Source: Bilabrum cf. latius (taxonomy: Eukaryota; Bigyra: Bicosoecida; Bigyra; Bicosoecida). From it: a stretch of DNA of 64,000 nt. The notes beneath the pieces are model-generated. The model saw nothing but the letters and a program-made list of their open reading frames with translations, did not search any database and had not been told where the DNA came from. The position numbers and the translations under genes were made by a program. Where the stretch lies: the NCBI GenBank assembly GCA_965178125.1, contig OZ237777.1, positions 62,001-126,000 of the forward strand. Reading direction: 5' to 3'. This document shows, piece after piece, positions 45,615 to 56,929 of this stretch. Numbering within the stretch: the first letter of the stretch is position 1; the number at the start of each line of letters is the position of its first letter.

Positions 45615-45802
45615 TGTGCCTTCAGGCACTCCTGAACACAGCGTGCTGCGAGTACGCCACCAGCCGCGCTGGCACATGCAGCGCGAACTGTGTGCAAGTA
45701 ATGGAAGTAATGGGAACTGCCAACCAGTGTGGATTGCTGCAGCCGTGAAGATGAGCCAATGGATGTGGTTGAAGGAACAAATCTGATCTGTAGTCTAGGT
45801 TC

Positions 45803-46145
45803 ATGTTATATGTACTCGGACATCAGGATTGAAGCAACGGGGAGCAGAGGCGAGACGGAAGACGGGGCGGGCGCAGGAGGACAGGAGGTGGAGGAGAAGA
45901 GGGGGACACCGGCACAGGCGACGACAGTGCGGTGACAACAGGGAGAACGAAACGGGAGGTGGCTCCAGGTGCAAGGCACGAGGTAGACGTGGGTGGCAGC
46001 GGACTGCATGGCCAGCAGCACGCAGAAGGCCAACAGGTGGGTGGACAGATGGGGCACACGGCAGGTCGGCCAGGACCGGCGCGTGCAAGCTGAAAGGATA
46101 GGGCAAAGGTGGCAATGCATGGAGCAAAGCACACGGTCCCTAGGG
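45803..46145 (+). repeat. Dispersed repeat F, copy 3
   Basis: Same orientation as 342-690. It lies between the recombinase and the reverse-transcriptase remnants, so it may have inserted into a DIRS-like element. Confidence 0.75.
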
Positions 46146-46600
46146 CGGGGAACAGGCCATGTGGCGACGTACCGTAGATGGCCTACGTGGCACCTGAGGG
46201 CCAGACCAAGTAGCCACCCCATCCATACAGCGATGCATTAGTGAACATAACTGGATGACAATTGGGGTCTTGCTAACGAGCGGCCATATTGGGCAGAAGA
46301 GCGTACTGTCGAAGAGTCTGCCTAAACCTCGACTGGTACCGAGAGTACAGCTGCATGCGCGTTATCGTGCAACCTCGCGACCAGATGCAGGCAGGATTGC
46401 TTCCAGCCACGTAGCACAACGGACCCACCAGCGATTCAACCGTTGACCGACGGATTCTAACCTGAGTGGCCCCCTAGATGCCGTTAATGAGCCCGACCGC
46501 CTTCGTGACCTCGGACGGCTGCACGTACACCTTAAAGTCATCCCACACCACCAGGAGGGAACGTCTCTGTTCTCCACCAGCTAGGCACACTACGTCTGTG
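46146..46600 (-). pseudogene. Reverse transcriptase/RNase H fragment, DIRS-like, three UAG
   Basis: Minus-strand frame of about 150 codons. It starts in LLVVWDDFKVYVQPSE, with W-D-D (46545-46537) in the place of the YxDD box of reverse transcriptase. It runs through STVESLVGPLCYVAGSNPA to VMFTNASLYGWGGYLVWP. The latter matches the TDASxxGWG motif that opens RNase H in DIRS-type elements. UAG interrupts at 46474, 46273 and 46183, with no UAA or UGA until a UGA just upstream of the fragment. The usual Tyr of the YxDD box is Trp and the first Asp of RNase H is Asn, so activity is doubtful. It points the same way as the recombinase 0.8 kb further on. Confidence 0.6.
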
Positions 46601-46671
46601 CTTCATTGCCGGAGTAGCACCATACTTGCACGAGCTGTGCTGCATGACACGGTGGTTTCGTGCCCACGGGG

Positions 46672-46805
46672 GCAGTACCCGCTCGAGGAGCAGACTCAGA
46701 TGCGATTAGCGATGCGGAGGAGGCAGATATTGCGGTTCAGGAGCGGGAGCCAGTGATAGGTGTAGGGTTAGGGTAGGGGGCGAGGGGGGATGAGGGTGGA
46801 GCATA
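46672..46805 (+). repeat. Repeat shared with 55786-55915
   Basis: GGGCAGTACCCGCTCGA and following 120 bp resemble 55786-55915, including CAGATGCGA and the GGTTAGGG stretch, with substitutions and indels. Both lie at the 3' end of a frame (QYPLEEQTQMRLAMRRRQ here). Confidence 0.5.
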
Positions 46806-47117
46806 TAGTATGTGCGCGAACTCTGGAGATTGCCTGACAGGCAGGTTGCGAGTAAACAGGCGAGACGGGGCAGTGGACCACTGCCAGTGGTATCGTAGAG
46901 CTATGCGAGTGGCGCCGCACTGGACTGGGGAGCGGAACCTCATGATTGGGCTGTGGTGGGATAGTACCAAGTGCTGCCCGATCGTGCATAGAGTGTTCAT
47001 GCCAGTTACAGCCCAGCGGGTCAAGCTCGCAGCGGTCCACTAACTGGGTTTGCCGCACCCGGGTCCCTTCCTGCAGGGGAATTGCACGACCGGCAGCAGC
47101 GCGCAGAGGCGGACGGA

Positions 47118-47250
47118 CGGACAGATGGATGGATGGATGGATGGATGGATGGATGGACGGACGGACAGATGGACAGATGGACAGATGGATGGATGAATGG
47201 ATGGATGGATGGATGGATGGATGGATGGATGGATGGATGGATGGATGGAT
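47118..47250 (+). repeat. GGAT microsatellite, unit 1
   Basis: Impure (GGAT)n with GGAC and AGAT variants at its start. Shortest repeated frame reads WMDG. Confidence 0.95.
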
Positions 47251-47566
47251 GCGGGGCCAGGACCGGCGCGTGCAAACTGAAAGGATGGGGCCAAGGTGGC
47301 AATGCAGGGAGCAAAGCACACGGTCTCTAGGGCGTCCGTGCCTGTGACTTCGAGGGGGGGACCCCGTGCTCGTGCACGGGTTTGCGTGTGCACGAATGTG
47401 GCCTTCACGGGCGTGGAGGCCGGTGAGGTACGCAGATGCGTTCCTGCACGGGCGTGCCTGCCACAGCAACCCGTGCAGGGGCACGAGCAGCAGCGGTCCG
47501 ATCCTTGCAGGCCGGGATGCGCTTCGCACTTCGCCGGCGGCACCAGTTTTGCACTGTGCTGATTGA

Positions 47567-48064
47567 ATGATGGGTACTGTTGCTTCCTCCTTCTTTCCTG
47601 CTGCTGCATTTGGCCGCATACTGTCGGGCGTGTCTGACAAGGCTGTGACGGGCACGGTGACTGTGCGGTCTGGCGATGCGGCATCCGCGTCATCGGGCGC
47701 GGTGAGCCAGGCGTCGGGCGCGTCGACGAACGCGGTGTCTGGCGTGGTGACTGTGGACTCGGGCGCGGCGGTGTCGGCTGCATCGGGCTAGGGTTTTAGG
47801 TAGCGTGCTGCCTGGGTCTTCGTCGCTGGACTCGACGGGCGCAATACTGTGGGCTCTGGCACGTCCGACGTGGATGGGAAGGGTGCGGTGACGAGCCAGT
47901 GGGTGCGGGCGACGGCCTGGCAGAGGACGTGCAGTGAAGGCAGGACATCCGCCGCAGCAGCTGCCGCTGCCTCAAACCAACCGCTCCGGCAACTGGAACG
48001 GCCTGGCACCGGCGGTTCTGTGCTTGTTGTGGTCTTGCAGTGGCATTTGGACCTTTCGAATTGA
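47567..48064 (+). CDS. Gly/Ser-rich repeat protein fragment, copy 3
   Basis: Same 165-codon frame as at 1324-1821 with UAG at 47789 and 47801 and TGA at the end. Phe and Ala replace Leu and Ser near the start, the only changes seen in the first 25 residues. Confidence 0.35.
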
Positions 48065-48794
48065 ATTTGGATATGCGGATAAGGTGGGACGGTGGCCAAT
48101 CGGCAATCGGCGCTGACGTCCCCGCGCCGGCGCCGCAGCGGAACCTCGTGAATGAGCCAAAAATTTGGCTCGGCCACGGGGACACACTTGCCTCAGCCGA
48201 ATCAATGTATATTTAAACTGGTTCTGCCGCAATTGCATGGGGTCGTGCCCGCGCGGAGTGTTCGGCTCGGGGGCCCGAGCACCTGCGCCCGAGCCGGAGG
48301 TTGGGCTCGTGCAGAGGCACCCTCCGCCAAACCCTAGGGTTTTCCTTTGTTTGCAGCTAGGGCACAGGTAACTTGTAATTAGCTATATATTTTACACCAC
48401 TTTTGCACTGGGCTGATTGAATGATGGGTACTGTTGCTTCCTCCTTCTTTCCTCAAGCAACTCTGGATTCAAGTCTCACGGGCAAGTCGTCTTGCCCACG
48501 GTTGCCTGCCCTGTGCGTACACTTCGTCGTCCTCAGCTTATTTGATTGATCAAACTGATACATACGTTCGTCCATGATCATGGTGCGATTGGACCACCTG
48601 GTCCGACCATTGGCTCTCAAAGGATGGGATTTGAGCGTGTCTTTGATGAGCAGGCGTCATTCACCAGTGAGTGTTCATGCCAGTTACAGCCCAGCGGGTC
48701 AAGCTCGCAGCGGTCCACTAACTGGGTTTGCCGCACCCGGGTCCCTTCCTGCAGGGGAATTGCACGACCGGCAGCAGCGCGCAGAGGCGGACGG

Positions 48795-48910
48795 ACGGAC
48801 AGATGGATGGATGGATGGATGGATGGATGGATGGACAGATGGATGGATGGATGGATGGATGGATGGATGGATGGATGGATGGATGGATGGATGGATGGAT
48901 GGATGGATGC
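48795..48910 (+). repeat. GGAT microsatellite, unit 2
   Basis: Mostly pure GGAT with one GGACAGAT interruption near 48831-48840. Confidence 0.95.
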
Positions 48911-49224
48911 GGGGCCAGGACCGGCGCGTGCAAACTGAAAGGATGGGGCCAAGGTGGCAATGCAGGGAGCAAAGCACACGGTCTCTAGGGCGTCCGTGCC
49001 TGTGACTTCGAGGGGGGGACCCCGTGCTCGTGCACGGGTTTGCGTGTGCACGAATGTGGCCTTCACGGGCGTGGAGGCCGGTGAGGTACGCAGATGCGTT
49101 CCTGCACGGGCGTGCCCGCCACAGCAACCCGTGCAGGGGCACGAGCAGGAGCGGTCCGATCCTTGCAGGCCGGGATGCGCTTCGCACTTCGCCGGCGGCA
49201 CCAGTTTTGCACTGTGCTGATTGA

Positions 49225-49722
49225 ATGATGGGTACTGTTGCTTCCTCCTTCTTTCCTGCTGCTGCATTTGGCCGCATACTGTCGGGCGTGTCTGACAAGG
49301 CTGTGACGGGCACGGTGACTGTGCGGTCTGGCGATGCGGCATCCGCGTCATCGGGCGCGGTGAGCCAGGCGTCGGGCGCGTCGACGAACGCGGTGTCTGG
49401 CGTGGTGACTGTGGACTCGGGCGCGGCGGTGTCGGCTGCATCGGGCTAGGGTTTTAGGTAGCGTGCTGCCTGGGTCTTCGTCGCTGGACTCGACGGGCGC
49501 AATACTGTGGGCTCTGGCACGTCCGACGTGGATGGGAAGGGTGCGGTGACGAGCCAGTGGGTGCGGGCGACGGCCTGGCAGAGGACGTGCAGTGAAGGCA
49601 GGACATCCGCCGCAGCAGCTGCCGCTGCCTCAAACCAACCGCTCCGGCAACTGGAACGGCCTGGCACCGGCGGTTCTGTGCTTGTTGTGGTCTTGCAGTG
49701 GCATTTGGACCTTTCGAATTGA
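49225..49722 (+). CDS. Gly/Ser-rich repeat protein fragment, copy 4
   Basis: As copy 3; appears identical over the frame, including both UAGs (49447 and 49459). Confidence 0.35.
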
Positions 49723-50449
49723 ATTTGGATATGCGGATAAGGTGGGACGGTGGCCAATCGGCAATCGGCGCTGACGTCCCCGCGCCGGCGCCGCAGCGGA
49801 ACCTCGTGAATGAGCCAAAAATTTGGCTCGGCCACGGGGACACACTTGCCTCAGCCGAATCAATGTATATTTAAACTGGTTCTGCCGCAATTGCATGGGG
49901 TCGTGCCCGCGCGGAGTGTTCGGCTCGGGGGCCCGAGCACCTGCGCCCGAGCCGGAGGTTGGGCTCGTGCAGAGGCACCCTCCGCCAAACCCTAGGGTTT
50001 TCCTTTGTTTGCAGCTAGGGCACAGGTAACTTGTAATTAGCTATATATTTTACACCACTTTTGCACTGGGCTGATTGAATGATGGGTACTGTTGCTTCCT
50101 CCTTCTTTCCTCAAGCAACTCTGGATTCAAGTCTCACGGGCAAGTCGTCGTGCCCACGGTTGCCTGCCCTGTGCGTACACTTCGTCGTCCTCAGCTTATT
50201 TGATTGATCAAACTGATACATACGTTCGTCCATGATCATGGTGCGATTGGACCACCTGGTCCGACCATTGGCTCTCAAAGGATGGGATTTGAGCGTGTCT
50301 TTGATGAGCAGGCGTCATTCACCAGTGAGTGTTCATGCCAGTTACAGCCCAGCGGGTCAAGCTCGCAGCGGTCCACTAACTGGGTTTGCCGCACCCGGGT
50401 CCCTTCCTGCAGGGGAATTGCACGACCGGCAGCAGCGCGCAGAGGCGGA

Positions 50450-50540
50450 CGGACGGACAGATGGACAGATGGATGGATGGATGGATGGATGGATGGATGG
50501 ATGGATGGATGGATGGATGGATGGATGGATGGATGGATGC
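50450..50540 (+). repeat. GGAT microsatellite, unit 3
   Basis: The shortest of the four tracts; accounts for most of the shorter unit length (1629 bp). Confidence 0.95.
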
Positions 50541-50854
50541 GGGGCCAGGACCGGCGCGTGCAAACTGAAAGGATGGGGCCAAGGTGGCAATGCAGGGAGC
50601 AAAGCACACGGTCTCTAGGGCGTCCGTGCCTGTGACTTCGAGGGGGGGACCCCGTGCTCGTGCACGGGTTTGCGTGTGCACGAATGTGGCCTTCACGGGC
50701 GTGGAGGCCGGTGAGGTTCGCAGATGCGTTCCTGCACGGGCGTGCCTGCCACAGCAACCCGTGCAGGGGCACGAGCAGGAGCGGTCCGATCCTTGCAGGC
50801 CGGGATGCGCTTCGCACTTCGCCGGCGGCACCAGTTTTGCACTGTGCTGATTGA

Positions 50855-51352
50855 ATGATGGGTACTGTTGCTTCCTCCTTCTTTCCTGCTGCTGCATTTG
50901 GCCGCATACTGTCGGGCGTGTCTGACAAGGCTGTGACGGGCACGGTGACTGTGCGGTCTGGCGATGCGGCATCCGCGTCATCGGGCGCGGTGAGCCAGGC
51001 GTCGGGCGCGTCGACGAACGCGGTGTCTGGCGTGGTGACTGTGGACTCGGGCGCGGCGGTGTCGGCTGCATCGGGCTAGGGTTTTAGGTAGCGTGCTGCC
51101 TGCGTCTTCGTCGCTGGACTCGACGGGCGCAATACTGTGGGCTCTGGCACGTCCGACGTGGATGGGAAGGGTGCGGTGACGAGCCAGTGGGTGCGGGCGA
51201 CGGCCTGGCAGAGGACGTGCAGTGAAGGCAGGACATCCGCCGCAGCAGCTGCCGCTGCCTCAAACCAACCGCTCCGGCAACTGGAACGGCCTGGCACCGG
51301 CGGTTCTGTGCTTGTTGTGGTCTTGCAGTGGCATTTGGACCTTTCGAATTGA
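50855..51352 (+). CDS. Gly/Ser-rich repeat protein fragment, copy 5
   Basis: As copies 3 and 4, with UAG at 51077 and 51089. One substitution (GGG to GCG in the TGGGTC stretch, now TGCGTC) lies just after the second UAG. Confidence 0.35.
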
Positions 51353-52077
51353 ATTTGGATATGCGGATAAGGTGGGACGGTGGCCAATCGGCAATCGGCG
51401 CTGACGTCCCCGCGCCGGCGCCGCAGCGGAACCTCGTGAATGAGCCAAAAATTTGGCTCGGCCACGGGGACACACTTGCCTCAGCCGAATCAATGTATAT
51501 TTAAACTGGTTCTGCCGCAATTGCATGGGGTCGTGCCCGCGCGGAGTGTTCGGCTCGGGGGCCCGAGCACCTGCGCCCGAGCCGGAGGTTGGGCTCGTGC
51601 AGAGGCACCCTCCGCCAAACCCTAGGGTTTTCCTTTGTTTGCAGCTAGGGCACAGGTAACTTGTAATTAGCTATATATTTTACACCACTTTTGCACTGGG
51701 CTGATTGAATGATGGGTACTGTTGCTTCCTCCTTCTTTCCTCAAGCAACTCTGGATTCAAGTCTCACGGGCAAGTCGTCGTGCCCACGGTTGCCTGCCCT
51801 GTGCGTACACTTCGTCGTCCTCAGCTTATTTGATTGATCAAACTGATACATACGTTCGTCCATGATCATGGTGCGATTGGACCACCTGGTCCGACCATTG
51901 GCTCTCAAAGGATGGGATTTGAGCGTGTCTTTGATGAGCAGGCGTCATTCACCAGTGAGTGTTCATGCCAGTTACAGCCCAGCGGGTCAAGCTCGCAGCG
52001 GTCCACTAACTGGGTTTGCCGCACCCGGGTCCCTTCCTGCAGGGGAATTGCACGACCGGCAGCAGCGCGCAGAGGCG

Positions 52078-52202
52078 GACGGACGGACAGATGGACAGAT
52101 GGATGGATGGATGGATGGATGGATGGATGGATGGATGGATGGATGGATGGATGGATGGATGGATGGATGGATGGATGGATGGATGGATGGATGGATGGAT
52201 GC
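52078..52202 (+). repeat. GGAT microsatellite, unit 4
   Basis: About 25 GGAT copies after GGACAGATGGACAGAT. The unit it belongs to is truncated 200 bp later. Confidence 0.95.
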
Positions 52203-52589
52203 GGGGCCAGGACCGGCGCGTGCAAACTGAAAGGATGGGGCCAAGGTGGCAATGCAGGGAGCAAAGCACACGGTCTCTAGGGCGTCCGTGCCTGTGACTT
52301 CGAGGGGGGGACCCCGTGCTCGTGCACGGGTTTGCGTGTGCACGAATGTGGCCTTCACGGGCGTGGAGGCCGGTGAGGTACGCAGATGCGTTCCTGGGTG
52401 TCCGTCCCGTGCAGGGGCGCTCCGAGCACGACCCTGCCAGCCTCGAGACTCGACGCACTTATCGGCTCTCCGGGTATGGTGACCTGCAGTGGGGACACGT
52501 CCGTGTGCCTAGGTGCCCAACTCTTTATCCTTGATCCACTCGTCAACTGGCCAGTCCCAGCCGCCTGTCCGTGTCTGCGGTACACCAGG

Positions 52590-52760
52590 TGGGTGAGTAG
52601 CGGCTCAGTGGCGGAGATGATTGGTGGAGTTATCGGGTTGGCACGGCGGACTGGAAGGGGTGGGCACAGACCGGGCAGGAGTAGGGGTGGTTGTGTGGGT
52701 TCAAATGAATCGGATCACTGGATCGGATCATCCGACCACATGCGGATGTGCATGAGGATT
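52590..52760 (+). repeat. Repeat shared with 55912-56090
   Basis: Sequence around ATGATTGGTGGAGTTATCGG, GCACGGCGGACTGGAAG and GGATCGGATCATCCGACC resembles 55960-56080. In the other copy it follows directly on the segment shared with 46672-46805, so both belong to one longer dispersed repeat. Confidence 0.6.
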
Positions 52761-52792
52761 GAGGGGATATGATTGACGAGGATTAGTACTAG

Positions 52793-53197
52793 TTAATTCA
52801 ACTCGGCGTCACACACTTTATTAGCATTAACCATGTATAGCAACTTGTAGAACTCTACAAACGGTCCACTAACGTCAATCCCTTCTAGACCCCACTGTAG
52901 ACGATGGGTAGTAATAGTGGCACTAATGCGGCGAGAAACGCCACGAGCGGCTGCCAAAACTGGACAAGCCAGTACTGGCTTTGCGCGCTGCGAACCCAGC
53001 GGCAGCGCTACTAGCTGAAGGGGCCGCGAGGCATGTCTGCCGTCTACGACAGGTACCCGATGTAGGAAGCTGCCTCGATGGTATCGGAAGCAATCTACGT
53101 GGCGATGTTGGGTATCGGCTCGCGATCCGAACAGGCGGAGGCGCTGGAGGCGTGTCGTAAATGGCATGCATGATGGAGACTTTGGCCCAAGGCTCAA
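52793..53197 (-). CDS. Hypothetical protein
   Basis: A 134-codon minus-strand frame ending in TAA. The C-terminal part, ISATITTHRLQWGLEGIDV with GPFVEFYKLLYMVNA, has protein-like composition; the N-terminal half is Arg/His-rich. The same frame is open upstream past one UAG (53231). The start is uncertain. No family recognised. A frame on the opposite strand is shorter and less protein-like. Confidence 0.3.
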   Translation of the reverse strand: MSLGPKSPSCMPFTTRLQRLRLFGSRADTQHRHVDCFRYHRGSFLHRVPVVDGRHASRPLQLVALPLGSQRAKPVLACPVLAAARGVSRRISATITTHRLQWGLEGIDVSGPFVEFYKLLYMVNANKVCDAELN

Positions 53198-53259
53198 GAG
53201 GTGAGGTGGGAGTGCGGGAGCCGACCGCCGCTATCGGGCACTCCCGGGAGCACTCAGGC

Positions 53260-54234
53260 CAGGTGGGGAGTCCTGGGGGTATGGCAGGAGATGCGCAGGA
53301 CCACTAGCTGGGCGGCTAGAGGGTCACACGGCTGCCACACGGAGTTGGTGAGAAGTGAAGGGGCGGGAGTAGTAGGCTGGGATGGTGCGTCTGGTTGGGG
53401 GGGAGACTGGGCCGAATGAGCCCAACGACGAACGGTACCGCAAGGTGTAGTCAACTGTAGCGCAGCCAGTGACTAGGCCTTTCATTCTAGCCGTCTGAAC
53501 TTTACTACACAGAATGGCGGTGGTTTTCCACCTCCACCCATCATCCCATCAGTTGTCTCAGCGGCTGGGACCGTGCGGGCCCGCTACTGTCACGATACGG
53601 ACACAGTGGGCGTTTGGAACATAAGAACTTGAGAGGTGTTCTGTGATAATAAAACTTACTTTGCTCCTCTGTTTTTAGGTTAGAGTGGCACGAGTGGTCC
53701 GGCGTCACGGCGGCGTCAAAGCGTGCTCGGCTCGGATCCATGTTGCGTGCACTTCCAGGCGATGAGCATTCAAAAAAGCATGTCGCTGCATCAGAGTGTA
53801 GAGAGCATCCCACGTGGAAATTATTCATGTCGCTGGATTCCTTTATTAGCCGAAATTAGATAAGTATTGAACGGCCTAGTAGAAAGCATATGCTGCTCCT
53901 TCTCAGATTTGAGAAAGCACATAGCGGGCTCCCGCTCTTGGTTGTTGGGAAAATTGACCAATTTTTGCAACAGTAGCTCGCAAAACTACGGGATAAGCTC
54001 ATTGCTGTTACATAGAGCAATCCTGCGTTTGTTTCCTGGACAAATATTGCGTTCGCCTGCCTTGCAAAGTAGCAAGAAGCCACCATCGTTAAAGCGAGAC
54101 GATTAACCTGCGTTTGTGGTCGATAGTGGAGCCTAATGGAATGGAGTAACATGTATAAATGCATGCTGAACCATTTTGAATCTTGTTCGTGTGGTAAGGT
54201 CTGTAGAAATTAGGATGCGCACGAATTTGCCTGA
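53260..54234. other. No gene recognised
   Basis: Overlapping frames of 60-100 codons on both strands, none convincing. 53880-54235 is relatively AT-rich and could be upstream sequence of the gene at 54280. Confidence 0.4.
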
Positions 54235-54279
54235 GATCACACGTCGTTGTGTACAGCACCTAAGAAATACCTTTTATCG

Positions 54280-55053
54280 ATGAGTCTCGCAGATGCCGGC
54301 AATGTAGTTATGACTGCTAAGTCTAAGGCTGCCGGACATGTGGTGGGAACAAGCACTGTACCTGTAATACTGGCAGGACGAAAGAGGAAGCGAACCACCT
54401 CTCATCCGCAGTTGTGTGTGAGAGTCGACCAGCAGCAACTTGAAGTCGAAGATTGGGGCGATGCAGCTGCTGCTGCAACCGGCCACACTTCCTCCCCTGA
54501 AGTAGGATCGTCATCAACAGCGGCGGAATCCAAGCAGGCTTGTAAGCGAGCAAGGACACAGCCGGAGCTCCGCCAGCACCATTCTGCGGGCGGAGCTCCG
54601 GCAGGGTCAAGCGGGGGTCCGGGTCTGAGCTCCGGGTCAGGGGCAAGCGAGGGTCTGGTAGGGCATCGACCCCACGATAGGAAACGGGTGAGCAACCTGA
54701 TCTAGAAGCAGCGGCATAAAACGCAGTAGAGTGGTTCAGTAGAGTGGGAGATGCACTCTAGCCCCCAGTCATCATAGCTACCGGTGGAGCTACGCCTGAT
54801 GTATGCCGCTGAAGCAAAATCTGAGTTTGTGGTGCACCTCCGGGACATGTATGGCATTCCCGTCGACATGATGGTATCTGATCACTCGTTCGCTCCCATC
54901 TCCAGTGCCGGCTAGACCGAAGATGGGTGGGGCGGCGAAGCGGGGGCTGGATCGCCATGTCAGAATGACCATACTGAAGCGCAAGGCAATGCAACCAGCG
55001 GATGCAGGACCCCCAAATCCAGATCCATGGACCGCTTCCGGCCCCCCAGCTGA
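54280..55053 (+). CDS. Unidentified basic/low-complexity protein, four UAG
   Basis: ATG at 54280, TGA at 55051, 257 residues if UAG is sense; UAG at residues 142, 150, 166 and 212 (54703, 54727, 54775, 54913) and no UAA or UGA. The first part has a basic cluster, AGRKRKRTTSH, a possible nuclear signal, then Ser/Gly/Ala-rich sequence. Residues 167-211 look folded: LPVELRLMYAAEAKSEFVVH then LRDMYGIPVDMMVSDHSF. Because this compact segment lies between UAGs in the same frame, it is one of the clearest cases that translation passes UAG. A TGA lies 48 bp upstream of the ATG. No family recognised. Under the standard code it would stop at 54703. Confidence 0.5.
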
Positions 55054-55432
55054 TGCCTAAAGCTGCTGTCGTCTTTTGGTACGGATCTGCTGCAGCATGG
55101 CCTGATTATCTACCGCCTCATCCAGCACCCAACAACTCTGACGAGCCACCAGTTCGCATGGTGATACCGAGAGCCCCTCCGCGACGCGCCAGAGGGTGCA
55201 GGGCAAACATATGTGCACTGATGATGCGAGGGCGGGAGCAGCGCGTGCGATGTCGTGAGGTGTTGGTAGGCTTGGTAGCGGCACGCTAGCACCGGAGGCG
55301 AAGAGGCAGCACAGGTATGGCGTGAAGAGTAAGCGGTTTTTTGAATGCACTAATGTACACGCTACTCAAACCAACAGACAACCTAATGGCGAATGCAACC
55401 GGGAGGAAACATCTCACTGACCAGCTCAAGCC

Positions 55433-56045
55433 ATGGCGGCTGCCAACTGTGCTGCTTCTCCGTTGAGGTTCTGCACATCTACAGCTCCCACCGCAGGTGC
55501 TGGGGGATGTATAAGTCCGGGTCGAGGTCATCTGCCTCTCGTTTCGCACCACCTGTGTACACCAGATGGTTGCACTCCTGCTGTGTACGCAGCAGCCTGC
55601 ACTGCCTCTGCTTGTGCTGCCGCTTGCGCCGCCTCGGGGGCCACAGCTCCTGCTGGACCCGTTTCCTGCACCACTCGCACTTCACATAGCCCTAGCATGT
55701 TCCGCAACGTAAGAATTGTATCGAACCGTGTGGCAGACGCTCAGTTTGTGAGGCCAGCAAGGTCTCTGAGATTGAGGTGGTGCGGTGGGCGCAGTACCCG
55801 CTCGATCGAGGTGCAGGTTCAGATGCGACGCGGAGGAGTGAGAGAGATAGCAGTGAATTAGCGACGGTTAGGGGGGGTGAGGCGGGGGTTTGAGGGCGGA
55901 GTAGAGTGGGTGATTACGGTTCACCAAGTGGGCGATGGAGTAGTGGAGGAAAATATGATTGGTAGAGTCATCTGGTTGACACGGCGGATTGGAAGTGTGA
56001 GGTACAGGCCGGGCAGGTAGAGGTGCGGGCGTGTGGGTGACAAGT
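55433..56045 (+). CDS. Unidentified Ala/Cys-rich frame with two UAG
   Basis: The frame runs from ATG 55433 to TGA at 56043 with UAG at 55859 and 56018. The first 70 codons are an Ala/Thr/Cys/Pro-rich low-complexity sequence. The middle reads FRNVRIVSNRVADAQFVRP and the end VEWVITVHQVGDGVVEENM with IGRVIWLTRRIG. The last third lies within dispersed repeat sequence, so it may be the 3' part of a mobile element. No domain recognised. Confidence 0.3.
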
Positions 56046-56090
56046 GACTCGGATCAGGGGGGATCGGATCACCCGACCGCATGCAGATGA
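55786..56090 (+). repeat. Composite dispersed repeat
   Basis: Its left half resembles 46672-46805 and its right half 52590-52760, in the same order and orientation, so this is the most complete copy in the window. Confidence 0.55.
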
Positions 56091-56929
56091 GAAAGAAGTA
56101 AGTTCAAAATTAGACTTGAGCGGCAATCAGGCCGCGTGCTGTTCGGGCGCTGAGGGGCAGCTCACGCCAATTTTTGGGGTTACTTCGAGGATGGGCTCTC
56201 GTAGGAAGGGGTCGGCCCTACCCCTAACCCGTGTATGATTGTCTGCGAGATTAGGGTGCTGTGTACAACGTGTGATCTCAGCATTGAAAATCCTTTGGCT
56301 AAGGGGGGCCTATCACTCGCGCCTAGACCCTGACCTGGGCGTTCACCGACCTGCTGCTGTCCACCCCCAGCCTCAAGCGAGGACGATACATATTCTTAAA
56401 TCGGAGCACACATTACATACCCGCAACGACCACCCTTGGGGGTAATCGCACTGGGCAGGTCGAACGGATCAGCGAGCTCACGCCGAGGGGCTTGCAAGCT
56501 GGGCTGCTTCTCTGTGGCGTAGTTGCGCTGCTTGCGGTCCATCCGCGTTCGTAATGGACTCCAAAGAGATGTAGGAAGCTTCATTTCGTCCATTATGATT
56601 GCCAAAAAAAAACACATACGCAAGCCAATGAGTCATGCCCACCAGCAACGAGTGTTCAATGGGTCAGTCATGCTTGCTCGGACTCAGCATCAAATACCTG
56701 CAGTTTACGGTGCTGAGAACGAGAGGGACGGGGTATAGGACCTGGGATAGACTCCTGGCTTGGGTATTTATCCGCCACGATGTTCTGTGTTAACAACAGC
56801 TGCTTATGCCGCGATCTGGCTCTCCTCGTTAGGGGGCGGGACAGTGCACTTTTGCCGTGTCTGTCACCGACGGTCATTTAGGCTTCTACAACGATACAAG
56901 AACAGTTTTATTCAAGTTTAAGCGGTCCA
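56091..56929. other. No gene recognised
   Basis: Short frames. CTGACCTGGGCGTTCACCGA at 56333 resembles 63837-63856 (CTGACCTGGGCGTCCACTGA), perhaps a trace of the gene fragment at the window end. Confidence 0.4.

Larger units (their letters stand above)
46990..52396 (+). repeat. Tandem array of 1.63-1.67-kb H units
   Basis: Units start near GTTCATGCCAGTTACAGCCC at 46995, 48668, 50332 and 51961; the last is partial and breaks at about 52396 in CGTTCCTGGGTGTCCG. Each has in order a GGAT microsatellite, the tail shared with repeat F, a G-run segment, the Gly/Ser-rich frame, and a segment with AAACCCTAGGGTTTTCC. Units differ mainly in microsatellite length. The first unit begins within sequence like TCGTGCATAGAGTG rather than the later junction, so it marks the array edge. 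Confidence 0.9.

Noticed and set aside
47118-52202. Trp-Met-Asp-Gly repeat proteins from the GGAT tracts
   Set aside because: Every frame of a tetranucleotide repeat without stops is open; lengths differ between units, and flanking sequence does not continue a conserved frame.
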